Assembly (NCBI RefSeq): GCF_013410545.1
Contig: NZ_JACCFV010000001.1
Location: forward strand, 1,364,001-1,428,000
Direction of reading: 5' to 3'
Origin: Pseudoclavibacter chungangensis
Lineage (GTDB): Bacteria; Actinomycetota; Actinomycetes; Actinomycetales; Microbacteriaceae
DNA length: 64,000 nt
Below the pieces are notes generated by a model. The model ran no database searches, was not told the DNA's origin, and saw nothing but the letters and a program-made list of their open reading frames with translations. Made by a program: the position numbers and the translations under genes. How positions within the stretch are numbered: position 1 is the first letter of the stretch; each line of letters opens with the position of its first letter. Shown here in pieces: positions 38,784 through 47,435 of this stretch.

Positions 38784-39089
38784 TCAGTCGGACGCCGACC
38801 ATCCGGAATCCTGTTCCGCGTGTGTGTTCTCGGGGACTTGACGTGCTCGTGACGGTCGGAACCCGTCCCAGAGCGAGGGTTCGCGAACGGCGAGGGCTCT
38901 GAGTTCGTCGCGTGTGGAGACGCCGAGTTTTCCGTAGAGATGACGTCTGTGCGTCTTCAGTGTGTTCTCAGTCCGTCCCAGTTCGGCAGCGATCTGTCGG
39001 AGGCTGAGGTCTCCGAGCAGCATGCGACAGAGCTCGCGCTCCCGCACGGTGAGATCGAAGCGGGATCGAGGTGAGCCGACACCGATCAC
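38784..39089 (-). CDS. LuxR-type helix-turn-helix protein (short or truncated)
   Basis: 101 aa from GTG 39089. Nearly the whole protein is a GerE/LuxR DNA-binding domain: LTVRERELCRMLLGDLS, LRQIAAELGRTENTLKTH, RRHLYGKLGVSTRDELRALAV. Full LuxR regulators carry a sensory domain N-terminally; here it is absent, and an IS256 element lies ~150 bp upstream, so the gene may be a remnant, or a genuine single-domain regulator. It points towards the end of dld. Confidence 0.6.
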   Translation of the reverse strand: MIGVGSPRSRFDLTVRERELCRMLLGDLSLRQIAAELGRTENTLKTHRRHLYGKLGVSTRDELRALAVREPSLWDGFRPSRARQVPENTHAEQDSGWSASD

Positions 39090-39237
39090 GCGTCCGGCGC
39101 GTGGAGACAGACGGGGGTCAAGATCGATCGTCGTTGCAACATTCCGTGGAACGAAAAGTGGAACGATCGGCCCGCACGGGTTGCGTCCAATAGCGTGGTG
39201 TATGGATCGGGTGGCCGTGTCGCTGCGGACATAGCGA

Positions 39238-40569
39238 CGGTCACCGCGTGATCCTTCGAGAGAACTCTTCACATCCGTCTCGAAAGGACCCCGACGATGA
39301 CCGTCGCACCCCACGATATCGACCCTGCCCGTTTCCTCGAAGACCACCTGGCGCAAGCGTCTCCGGACCTGCTGCGAGAGATGATGGGCACCTTCATCAA
39401 TTTGTTGTTGTCCGCGGACGCCGACCAGGTCTGCGGCGCCGCCTACGGCACGATCAGCGTCGACAGGGTGAACCGTCGTAACGGTTACCGCTCGCGCGCG
39501 TTCGACACTCGCACTGGCACGATCGACCTCAAGATCCCCAAGCTCCGCTCCGGGACGTACTTCCCGGAGTGGCTGCTGGAGCGGCGCCGCCGCGCGGAGG
39601 CCGCGCTGACGACCGTGGTCGCGACGAGCTACCTCCTCGGCGTCTCGACGCGGCGGATGGACGACCTGGTCAAGACCCACGGGATCACCGGGCTCAGCAA
39701 GTCGCAGGTGTCGGAGATGGCGAAAGATCTCGACGAGCAGGTCGCCGCGTTCCGCACCCGACCCCTCGACGCCGGCCCGTACTCGTTCGTCGCCGCGGAC
39801 GCGCTCACCATGAAGGTCCGTGAAGACGGACGAGTCGTGAAGGTCGCGGTGCTGGTCGCGACCGGCGTGAACGCGGACGGTTACCGCGAGATCCTGGGCC
39901 TACAGGTCAACTCCACAGAGGACAGCGCCGGGTGGCTCACGTTCTGGCGCGACCTCGTCGCACGCGGCCTTTCCGGCGTGAAGCTCGTCACATCCGACAC
40001 GCACGCGGGACTGGTCACCGCGATCGGCGCGACCGTCGGCGGCTCCTGGCAGCGCTGCCGCACCCACTACGCCCAGAACCTCATGGCCGTCACACCGCGC
40101 AGTTCCTGGCCATGGGTGAAGACCCTCCTCGGAACAGTGTTCGACCAACCCGACGCCGACGCGGTGCACGCCCAGTTCGACCGCGTCCTGGACGCCCTCG
40201 GGCACAAGCTCCCGCGCTCGTTCGAGCACCTCGAGGCCGCACGCGAGGAGATCCTCGCGTTCACCGCGTTCCCGAAGAGCGTCTGGCGACAGATCTGGTC
40301 CAACAACCCGAACGAACGACTCAACCGCGAGATCCGCCGCCGCACCGACGTCGTGGGGATCTTCCCCAACCGAGACAGCATCATCCGACTCGTCGGCGCC
40401 GTCCTCGCAGAGCAACACGACGAATGGGCCGAGCAACGCCGCTACCTCGGCCTCGACGCTCTCGCCGCAGCCCGACGCGTCGGCAAACCCGACATCGAGA
40501 AGGTGACCGAACCCGACCTGACAGCCCTCACCGCATAACCCCGAAACACGAAGGATCACACGAACACCG
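39238..40569 (+). mobile_element. IS256-family insertion sequence
   Basis: The transposase gene is bounded by imperfect terminal inverted repeats of about 21 bp sharing GTGATCCTTCG (left, 39238-39258; right, 40549-40569). No target duplication is recognisable, and the right end abuts a truncated ISL3 transposase, so the element inserted into or deleted part of an older ISL3 copy. Confidence 0.75.
39297..40538 (+). CDS. IS256-family transposase (mutator type)
   Basis: 413 aa, intact. Mutator-family features: NGYRSRAFDTRTGTIDLKIPKLRSG N-terminally (here cited in part, RTGTIDLKIPKLR), DALTMKVREDGR (first Asp), LVTSDTHAGLVTAIGA (second Asp), and WSNNPNERLNREIRRR with the catalytic Glu. It cuts and pastes the IS. 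ATG 39297 follows AAAGGACC-type sequence. Confidence 0.93.
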   Translation: MTVAPHDIDPARFLEDHLAQASPDLLREMMGTFINLLLSADADQVCGAAYGTISVDRVNRRNGYRSRAFDTRTGTIDLKIPKLRSGTYFPEWLLERRRRAEAALTTVVATSYLLGVSTRRMDDLVKTHGITGLSKSQVSEMAKDLDEQVAAFRTRPLDAGPYSFVAADALTMKVREDGRVVKVAVLVATGVNADGYREILGLQVNSTEDSAGWLTFWRDLVARGLSGVKLVTSDTHAGLVTAIGATVGGSWQRCRTHYAQNLMAVTPRSSWPWVKTLLGTVFDQPDADAVHAQFDRVLDALGHKLPRSFEHLEAAREEILAFTAFPKSVWRQIWSNNPNERLNREIRRRTDVVGIFPNRDSIIRLVGAVLAEQHDEWAEQRRYLGLDALAAARRVGKPDIEKVTEPDLTALTA

Positions 40570-40859
40570 ATACACCACCTCCGGGGACTTGACCGCCCCG
40601 CAGCGGGAGCACCAACCGTCTGGCTCGATCACCCGGCACTCGATGACCGCCCGATCCGGCTCGACTACCTGCCGCATCGCGACAAGCCCGAGTTCATCGA
40701 GACCGCAGAACGCGGACAGGTCAGCAGGGACGAAGGTAGCGTGGAGCACGTCGAGGTCTTTCGGCTGGAAGGCGTAGGAACCTCCATCGTCGGAAGACCT
40801 CGACCCCTACCCGGGTAGCGACGCGCTACCCGCCGCTACACCCTCGTTTGCGATGAGCC
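40570..40859 (-). mobile_element. Truncated ISL3-family element, left end only
   Basis: The 5' part of an ISL3 transposase plus its terminal inverted repeat (40836-40859) remain; the rest was lost at the IS256 junction. The terminal repeat matches the right end of the complete ISL3 copy at 50090-50113. Confidence 0.75.
40571..40749 (-). pseudogene. ISL3 transposase, N-terminal fragment
   Basis: About 60 codons: MLHATFVPADLSAFCG, then CRVIEPDGWCSRCGA, homologous to the start of the 48.8-kb ISL3 transposase (MLHATFATPDLTVFCR). It includes the N-terminal zinc-finger cysteines only; the DDE domain is missing. Confidence 0.8.
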
Positions 40860-41068
40860 ACTTTGTTCAGGGGAAATATTACCCCTCAACCCCCTTTATC
40901 TCTCTCTTGGAAGAAATCAGTCAGTTCCAATGAGTAACTGAGTAGTAGGAGAAAAATCCCTGGTCAGAGCACAAAAAGCACTGCTCAGGGTGCCTGAGTA
41001 GGGCGTGAGCAGCCGAGCAGTGCCCCGAACGGGCCTCCGACGCCCCGCCGGGCCCCGTTCGGAAAACC
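40860..41068. other. AT-rich patch of foreign DNA between IS elements
   Basis: The first ~125 bp are strikingly less GC-rich than the rest of the window (roughly half A+T) and include AGGGGAAATATTACCCCT as an inverted repeat (40869), two CTGAGTAG repeats, and an IR CACTGCTC/GAGCAGTG. A hairpin CCGAACGGGCC/GGCCCCGTTCGG follows (about 41025-41061). No gene seen. It may be a regulatory or replication remnant of a lost mobile element. Confidence 0.5.
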
Positions 41069-41091
41069 GGCTCTTCGGACATTCGGTGGGG

Positions 41092-42265
41092 TCATGGGGT
41101 GAGGCCTCCGGCGGCGAGGAGCATGCGGAGTCGGTAGTTGTGGCGGTTGCGGTAGCCGGGTATGGAACGAGTCGACGACCTTCTGGGCGATCCGCCGCCC
41201 GGCGGCGAGGTCCTTCTGGTGGTAGGTGGAGCGGAGTTGTTGCGCGCACTGCCACGCGATGAACACCTCGTCGTGCGCGGGGTCGGCTTCGATCGCCGCA
41301 GTCAGCCGCGTGCGCTGGCGGTCGGTGAGGTTCTCCGCTCCCGCGCGGAGGATGGTCTGGATCCCGTAGAGCGGGTCGCTCTTACGGCCCCGGTGGCCGA
41401 GGGTGTCTTGCTGGACGCGCCTGCGGACCTCGTCGACGGCGGCGGTGCCGAGCTTCACAACGTGGAACGCGTCGAGCACCGCGACGGCGTTCTGCAGCTT
41501 GTCGTCGATCGCGGTCTTGTAGCCGGCGAACGGATCCAACGCCGCGACCTTCACGCCTCGGCGGAACGCGTCGCCGCGCTCGGCGAGCCAGGACGCGTAG
41601 GCCTTCCCCGACCGGCCGGGCACGAGGTCCAGCAGCCTCGCCCGCGTGTTCCCGTGGTTGTCGCGGGTGAGGTCGACCATCCCGGTCAGCTCCTTCGGTC
41701 CACGCTTGCGAGGGTCTGTGTGATGCCAGACATGCTCGTCGACTCCGAGCGTGGTCACGCCATCGAACCTGGTCTCGTCCGCGGCGAGCTTCTCCAGTTC
41801 CGGTTCGACGGCCCGCCACACCGTCTTCCACGATGTCCCGAGCTGCCGGGCCAGTCCCGCGATGGTCGCGTGCTCGCGACGCAGCTGCCCGATCGCCCAC
41901 GCGACAGCGCGGGTAGTGATCGAGCCGCGCGGCGCGACCAGTCCAGGGACCTGCTCGACGAACGTCTTCCGCGGGCAGTCGGCATCGCCGCAGCGCCCGA
42001 CCCGCTGCCGCCACACGATCCGCACCCGCGTCGCTGCGGGCACGTCATGCAACACCCGTCGGCGGCGCCCCCGACCGGCCGCGACGACCCCGCACGACGG
42101 GCAACCGGTCGGAGACGGCGGGCTCGAGACCGTGACGACGAGCAGCCCCGAGCGGCGGTCGACATGCTCGACATGGACACCGTCCAGGCCCAGAAGCAAG
42201 TCGCAGCGGGAACACGGGCAGGCGGCAGAGCGCGCGTCAGCGCACCCCGAACTATGGTGAGACAC
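41092..42265 (-). pseudogene. ISL3 transposase with internal frame-shifting deletion
   Basis: From GTG 42265 the protein runs as a standard ISL3 transposase: paired CxxC zinc finger, then TLGVDEHVWHH (Asp), AALDPFAGYKTAI and VLDAFHVVKLG. At about 41160, after RRIAQKVVDSFHT, the sequence jumps to what is normally the last ~20 residues (YRNRHNYRLRMLL, AAGGLTP, stop 41092) in another frame; roughly 50 residues containing the catalytic Glu are missing. The main frame instead runs into noise to 40985. Inactive. Confidence 0.8.
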
Positions 42266-42500
42266 GTCGAGGTCCTCGTCATGGAACAGCAGTTGGCGCT
42301 ACTGATCCTCGGGGACCTCGACCCCTACCCACCGACCATCACCCGGCGAGCCTCACCCCCACCGGATGTCCGAAGTGAGTATTTGGAGTCTTGAGGGCCA
42401 CTGATTATTGCGGTTCGGGGCCAGCCGATATTTGCTCTCGGGGCCAGGGGTATTGCCGGTGAGCGCCACCCCCGCGGGCGCGACGCTCACCGGCGCCGAC

Positions 42501-43247
42501 TCAGCTGGACGCGGCGGTCTGTTCGCGCATGTTGACGTCGCCGGTCTCGATCCAGAGGGTGTTGTGGACGATGCGGTCCATGATCGCGTCGGCGTGGACC
42601 CCGGAGCCGAGGCGCTGGTGCCAGTCCTTCTTCGCATACTGGGTGCAGAACACCGTCGAGGTCGCGTCGTATCGGCGTTCGAGGAGCTCGAGCAGCATGG
42701 ATCGAACGTCGTCGGTGGGTGGGTCGAGCAGCCATTCATCGATCACGAGGAGCGTGAACGTGCTGTATTTCCGCAGCCACTTCTCCCTGCCGGCGGGCTT
42801 GTCTTTCGCCGCGGCCCAGGTCTCTTCGAGGTCGGGCATGCGGATGTAGTGCGCTCGGTAGCGGTGCTGACAGGCCTGTTTCGCCAGCGCCGATCCGAGG
42901 TAGCTCTTCCCGGACCCGGTGAACCCTTGGAACACCACGTTTTGCTGCCTGCTGATGAACTGGCAGGTCCCGAGCTGCGCGATCACACCCCGGTCGAGGC
43001 CGCGTTGTTCGAGCAGGTCGACCCTGCGCAGGTCCGCGTTCGGGTATCGGAGCCCCGCCCGCCGGATGAGGCCCTCGACTTTCGCGTGGGTGAACGCGGC
43101 GTGGGCGTCGTCGACGGCGAGCTTGATGCGCTCTTCGAACACCATCCCCATCGTGAGGGCATCGTCTTGGATGTCGATCGCGTCGACCAGGGCGGAGATG
43201 CCCATCTCCCGCAGCTTCCGTTTCGTCTCGGAGTCGAGCCGGCTCAT
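42501..43247 (-). CDS. istB: IS21 helper ATPase IstB
   Basis: 248 aa, AAA+ DnaC-like ATPase: Walker A GFTGSGKSYLGSAL, Walker B TLLVIDEWLL, sensor-like TSTVFCTQY. It activates IstA at the target site. The ATG overlaps the istA stop (ATGA), indicating translational coupling. Confidence 0.93.
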   Translation of the reverse strand: MSRLDSETKRKLREMGISALVDAIDIQDDALTMGMVFEERIKLAVDDAHAAFTHAKVEGLIRRAGLRYPNADLRRVDLLEQRGLDRGVIAQLGTCQFISRQQNVVFQGFTGSGKSYLGSALAKQACQHRYRAHYIRMPDLEETWAAAKDKPAGREKWLRKYSTFTLLVIDEWLLDPPTDDVRSMLLELLERRYDATSTVFCTQYAKKDWHQRLGSGVHADAIMDRIVHNTLWIETGDVNMREQTAASS

Positions 43248-44809
43248 CGGGTGCCTCCGGCGTAGTAGTCGGCGCCGCGGACGTAGCCTGCCGGCTCCTC
43301 CCAGACGGATGGTTCGAACCTCGGTTGCCGTCTGCCGTTCTGGTCCTGATTGGAGTCCAGGATCGGCCGCAGATGCGCATACCTGGGCGACCTCACCCGC
43401 GACTGCAGCGCGATCCCAGCAGCAGCTTCGACCCGCGCAGCCGAGTAGCGGCGAGTCATCCGCAACACGGCCAGCGCAGCGTCCAAACCCTGCTCGTCGA
43501 CCGGGACGGACTCGAAGATGCGGTTCACGATCGTCGTGGTGTCCTCCCCGATCCGAGCTGCCCACTCCCGAACCCGCTCCGCGTCCCATTGCCGATACTG
43601 GGGTCCGTCGGGCAGATCCGAGTCGTGCGTGCGGTACTCGTTGATCACCCCGGCTGGGGCGAGGAGATGGCTGGTGAGCCGCTGATCGGCGGCGAACACC
43701 TCGAGGGTGGTCTCGGTGACGCGCAGGTCGACGTTGCCTCCGATGTTGGCGTAGGGGACGGAGTAGAAGTTCCGCTCGAACACCACGTGCCCGTTGCGCT
43801 GAACCTTGCGTCCGTAGTGCCATCGGGAGATCTCGAACCCGACGGCCGGCAGCGGCCGTAGCAGCGGCTTCTCCTCTGCCTCGAACACGGAGAGTCTGGA
43901 CCCGGCGCGCTTCTGGAACGGCTCGGCGTTGTAAGCGGTGACCCGCTCACGGATCACCGCGCGAAGCTCCGGCAGCGTCGCGAAGGTGCGGTCACGGAGC
44001 GTGGCGATCACCGCTGTCGCGACGTTGCCGACAGTGTTCTCGACGCTCGCCTTGTCTTTCGGTTTCGCGGGCCGGCCCGGCAGCACCGCCGCGGAGTAGT
44101 GCGCGGCGAGTTCCCGATACGCGTCGTTGAGTACGACCTCACCCTCGGCAGGGTGCTTGATCACCCCGGTCTTCAGGTTGTCCGGCACGATCCTGGGGAC
44201 GCTGCCGCCGAACCAGTCGAACATCGCCGCGTTCGCCCGCAACCAAGTGTCCTGCCGCATATCCAGGGCCGGTTCAACGAACGCATAGCGGGAGAACGGC
44301 AGCGTCGCGACGAACAAGTAGACCCTCATCGCCTGGCCGGTGACCGGATCAGTGAGCCGCATCGTCTTTCCGGACCAGTCGACCTCGACCGTCTGCCCGG
44401 CCTTGTGACCGACCCGCGACGCCGCCCCGATCACCAGCACGTGACGCTGATACGACTTGCAGAACCTGTCGTATCCCATCGCCGTCTCACCCCTACTGTG
44501 GCAGGCGTCGACATACTCGCCGTGCAGCAGCTTCAACGTGACCCCGACCTTCGCGAGCTCCTTATGGACCTTCTCCCAGTCCGGCTGCGCGTGAACACTG
44601 TCATGCTCACCCCGCCCGGGGAACAGCCGCGCATACACGTCCGCCTCATCGAGCGCGGCGACGTCGTCCCAGCCGATGCCCTCCCGGTCAGCGGCATCGA
44701 GCACCATCGCCACGCTGGTGCGGGACATACCCTGCGCGGCGATCTGCCGACCCGTGAGCCCCTCCGAGCGCAACCGAAGCACGAGCTTCGCCTTGATCTT
44801 GCGTACCAT
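43244..44809 (-). CDS. istA: IS21 transposase IstA
   Basis: 521 aa from ATG 44809 with AAGGAG upstream. N-terminal helix-turn-helix (LTGRQIAAQGMSRTSVAMVL), an integrase-type DDE core with EVDWSGKTMRL, RIVPDNLKTGVIK and KASVENTVGNV, and a C-terminal beta domain. Intact; moves IS21 together with IstB. Confidence 0.93.
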   Translation of the reverse strand: MVRKIKAKLVLRLRSEGLTGRQIAAQGMSRTSVAMVLDAADREGIGWDDVAALDEADVYARLFPGRGEHDSVHAQPDWEKVHKELAKVGVTLKLLHGEYVDACHSRGETAMGYDRFCKSYQRHVLVIGAASRVGHKAGQTVEVDWSGKTMRLTDPVTGQAMRVYLFVATLPFSRYAFVEPALDMRQDTWLRANAAMFDWFGGSVPRIVPDNLKTGVIKHPAEGEVVLNDAYRELAAHYSAAVLPGRPAKPKDKASVENTVGNVATAVIATLRDRTFATLPELRAVIRERVTAYNAEPFQKRAGSRLSVFEAEEKPLLRPLPAVGFEISRWHYGRKVQRNGHVVFERNFYSVPYANIGGNVDLRVTETTLEVFAADQRLTSHLLAPAGVINEYRTHDSDLPDGPQYRQWDAERVREWAARIGEDTTTIVNRIFESVPVDEQGLDAALAVLRMTRRYSAARVEAAAGIALQSRVRSPRYAHLRPILDSNQDQNGRRQPRFEPSVWEEPAGYVRGADYYAGGTR

Positions 44810-44981
44810 CCGAATCACTCCTTCTGCCGCGTGATCAGCCACACGGCAGAAGGAGCCTAAGAAAGCGGCCCCGAACCCCAATACTCGGTGGCCCTCAACG
44901 ACGCGATCGCCTCGACGGCAGGGTGGCCCCGAACCCCAATATCAGCGGCCCTCAGAAGCGCGAATACTCATCCGAAGAGCC

Positions 44982-45155
44982 GGAAAACCCGATCGACCAC
45001 CACGTCGCACCGTCGAGCGACCGTTCCCGACGGAACCTGCCGCCAGCAGCGAGCTTTGCCACCGCCAGCGGCCGAACACCCCCATCCCGGCACCCGTGGA
45101 GGGTCCGTGCCTCCCGGCCCGCCAGAACGGCACAGAAAAGCGCTGGTGAATTGTC
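44982..45155. other. Spacer between ISL3/IS21 and the island operon
   Basis: Holds the right copy of the ISL3 target duplication (GGAAAACC, 44982-44989); otherwise no gene, repeat or hairpin was found. Confidence 0.5.
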
Positions 45156-46442
45156 CTATTCCGAGACAATTCGAGTGCCGTTGAATTCGGCTCTCGCGGC
45201 CTCGATGGACATGTTCAGTGCCCGCGAAGGAGCGGGCTGCCCCTCGCTCGTGCGGTGTTCGAATTCATTCACGGAATTGTCGCGCACGACGCGGTCGGGA
45301 AAAGCGACAGGAACCCCGGGAGGCTCAACCACGCCGGCCTCGGGGCCGGCGTCACCCTCCCCGAACGGCGCCGTCCGCACGCAGAGTCCGCTCCCCAGCC
45401 GCGCGAAGCTCTGCCGCCCGCCGGAGTCTGCTGGGCTCTCGAAGCTGCGCGACAGGTAGTCGGGCATCGAGATAACCTCGAGCAACTGCCCGGTGAACCG
45501 AACGAGGTCGTCGGCGCTCTCGAACGGGCCCGGTTGGGCGATCAGGTGCTCGAACATCGGCGTTGGAATCCCGACCTCGGTGTCGGTCCGGGGGAGCACC
45601 ACTGACGTCAGCCCGTCCAGAGGACCACGTTCCGGCGCACCGACGTCCGCGCGCAGCTCGGCGATCCCGAGCGCAATCGATTGCAGACTGCCAGCCACCG
45701 TGAGGGCACGGAACTCGTCGTCGGCGAGATCGGAGTCCACCGCGTGATCGCGGTCCGGATCGAGGACATGCGCCGACCAGACGGAGTGCGCCCGCCCCCG
45801 CTTCCGGTCGAAGAACGCCTCCACCGCCACGTCCAGCGAACCTGGTCCGACGAGCTGCGCGATCACGGCTGGTGCGTCTGCCAACTGCTTCTTCGCTTCT
45901 GCGAGCGCGCTCGCGCTGAACCCCTGCGAGCGTCCCTTCGCTTCAATGAGTGCTCGCCCGAAGCCGTTCGTGGGGGTGACGGGGCCGTTCGGCGAGGGAT
46001 GGAAGCCGATGAGGTCCGGCCGCTCCTTGGCGGGGATCGGACGCCCGAGCATCCGCAGCACCACATCGGCATGCGCGGTCGCCTCGAGCCCGAGAACTTC
46101 CTCGGCGACCAGGGAGGCCATCGCGAGCCCGAGGAAGTAGCTCAGCGACGTCTTCTCGCTCGGGTCGAGATGGTCGTAGGAGGCGCTTCGCGACCATCGG
46201 TGCCCGACCGCCGTGAGGCTCGACTGCACCATCGCGGTGCGCCATTGCAACTCGAGACCTGGACGATTCGCGCCGCCCGTAAGCGGCGACACCGACCCCG
46301 CCTTGATCGCGTGCGCGACGAGCGTTGCTTCGATGCAGCTCACGCTCTCGCTGCGGGCCTTCGGGTGTGCGTTCGGAGCCCCCGAGAACGGCGGCCAGTG
46401 CGCAAAGTCGCTTGCCACAAACGGAACCCTGATCGGCGACAT
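45156..46442 (-). CDS. Candidate PD-(D/E)XK nuclease of unknown family
   Basis: 428 aa from ATG 46442, overlapping the upstream stop (TGATG). I do not recognise the family. Residues 100-170 have a restriction-nuclease-like layout: helix with LVAEEVLG (Glu ~114), RPDLIGF (Asp143) and, 24 residues later, ALIEAKGRS (Glu167, Lys169), i.e. a plausible E-D-ExK active site. No membrane segments. It is the second gene of a two-gene island operon, suggesting an effector role such as DNA cleavage in defence. Function is inferred from pattern only. Confidence 0.6.
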   Translation of the reverse strand: MSPIRVPFVASDFAHWPPFSGAPNAHPKARSESVSCIEATLVAHAIKAGSVSPLTGGANRPGLELQWRTAMVQSSLTAVGHRWSRSASYDHLDPSEKTSLSYFLGLAMASLVAEEVLGLEATAHADVVLRMLGRPIPAKERPDLIGFHPSPNGPVTPTNGFGRALIEAKGRSQGFSASALAEAKKQLADAPAVIAQLVGPGSLDVAVEAFFDRKRGRAHSVWSAHVLDPDRDHAVDSDLADDEFRALTVAGSLQSIALGIAELRADVGAPERGPLDGLTSVVLPRTDTEVGIPTPMFEHLIAQPGPFESADDLVRFTGQLLEVISMPDYLSRSFESPADSGGRQSFARLGSGLCVRTAPFGEGDAGPEAGVVEPPGVPVAFPDRVVRDNSVNEFEHRTSEGQPAPSRALNMSIEAARAEFNGTRIVSE

Positions 46443-47284
46443 CACGCACCTGTCGACTCGTCGTGATCTTCCCGGTCGGGAGGCGTGAGCAGCGACTCCG
46501 GCAGGCGGTAGAGCGGCGTGCGCGCCTTCGCGTTCCCGGAGAGCAGGTTCCACCTGCCGATCGCGTGGTCAAGCGCTGTCGCAGCGACGAGACAACCACC
46601 GATCAGCAGCTCGCCATTCGGGGCCAGGGCGAGCACCTCACCTCCGCGCGGGGACGGCCCGCGGGAGATGCCGACCGTGCCAACGCGGAGCGCCCACCGC
46701 CGGCCATGCGCGAACCCCGAGTGGAGCTTCCAGATCAGGAAGTGAATGTCGCCGGCGTCGACGACGACCTCATCGAGATGCTGGACGAGCTCGGACGAAC
46801 TCGGCTTGCTCGTCACCGACTTCGCCGTCACCCCAATGTGCGCGGCAAGCTCGACGATTCGGGCGGAGGTCGAGGCGTGATGCTCGCGGTCCCCGCCGAA
46901 CATCCATTCGTTGCGGGAATCTTCGTGCTGCAGCCGAAGCAACCGCTGCGCTCGCCCGGTGGTGCTGTCCGGTTCGAGGAGCCACACCGCCACTGCAGCG
47001 ATCTCGAGCGCCGCCCTGATCAAGGTGGAGATCGGGTACGGCGAAACGCCATCGTCCGAGCCAAGCAACTGCGCCGCGGCGTCGAGGTTCGCGAACGATG
47101 CGCCGATCACGAGCTGGACGGTCTCGCTCATGAGCCCGCCCTGCACAAGAACGTCGTCCTCATCGAGCTCCGACCCGGGATGCGTGCGGAAGCCGTGACC
47201 GCTGCGGAGATCCTCACGCAGGACGTCGAGCCACGAATGGAACAGCTCGGCGGAGTCGTCCGGCCCGACGGGTGAGAACGCCAT
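46442..47284 (-). CDS. Hypothetical helical protein, partner of the candidate nuclease
   Basis: 280 aa, largely helical and soluble. ISTLIRAALEIAAVAVWLLE at residues 85-104 and IWKLHSGFAHGRRWAL at 184-199 resemble uncharacterised actinobacterial proteins with an R-x3-E helix and a conserved SG-AHG motif, reminiscent of (but not proven to be) HEPN-type folds. Translationally coupled (TGATG) to the candidate nuclease downstream. Divergent from the RecB-like gene across 151 bp. Confidence 0.6.
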   Translation of the reverse strand: MAFSPVGPDDSAELFHSWLDVLREDLRSGHGFRTHPGSELDEDDVLVQGGLMSETVQLVIGASFANLDAAAQLLGSDDGVSPYPISTLIRAALEIAAVAVWLLEPDSTTGRAQRLLRLQHEDSRNEWMFGGDREHHASTSARIVELAAHIGVTAKSVTSKPSSSELVQHLDEVVVDAGDIHFLIWKLHSGFAHGRRWALRVGTVGISRGPSPRGGEVLALAPNGELLIGGCLVAATALDHAIGRWNLLSGNAKARTPLYRLPESLLTPPDREDHDESTGA

Positions 47285-47435
47285 GCCAGCTCAGCCGCGC
47301 ACTCGTCCGGCCCGATAGAGCCGCCTGCCCGCCGCGCTACTGATACAGATGAGGGATTCGCTACCGAGCATGTCACGATCCTATGCGGAGACCGCGCCGC
47401 GACTGGTAGCGGTCCGCGCCGCGCATAGGTGAGGC

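Larger units (their letters stand above)
42376..44970 (-). mobile_element. IS21-family element, copy 1 (complete, 2595 bp)
   Basis: Ends TGAGTATT...AATACTCA with multiple subterminal repeats (GAGGGCC-CTGAT-TTG-GGTTCGGGGCC). istA and istB intact on the minus strand. A 7-bp target duplication TCCGAAG lies on each side (42369-42375, 44971-44977). It is identical in length and apparently in sequence to copy 2. Confidence 0.9.
41069..44981 (-). mobile_element. ISL3-family element, interrupted by IS21 copy 1
   Basis: Terminal inverted repeats begin GGCTCTTCGGACAT at 41069 and, in complement, are completed across the IS21 insertion (to 44981). The element is flanked by an 8-bp target duplication GGAAAACC at 41061-41068 and 44982-44989. 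IS21 (42376-44970) entered its right terminal repeat, duplicating TCCGAAG (42369-42375 and 44971-44977). Confidence 0.85.

Noticed and set aside
38784..39089. Complete LuxR response regulator
   Set aside because: No receiver or ligand domain in frame; the open frame upstream is antisense to IS256.
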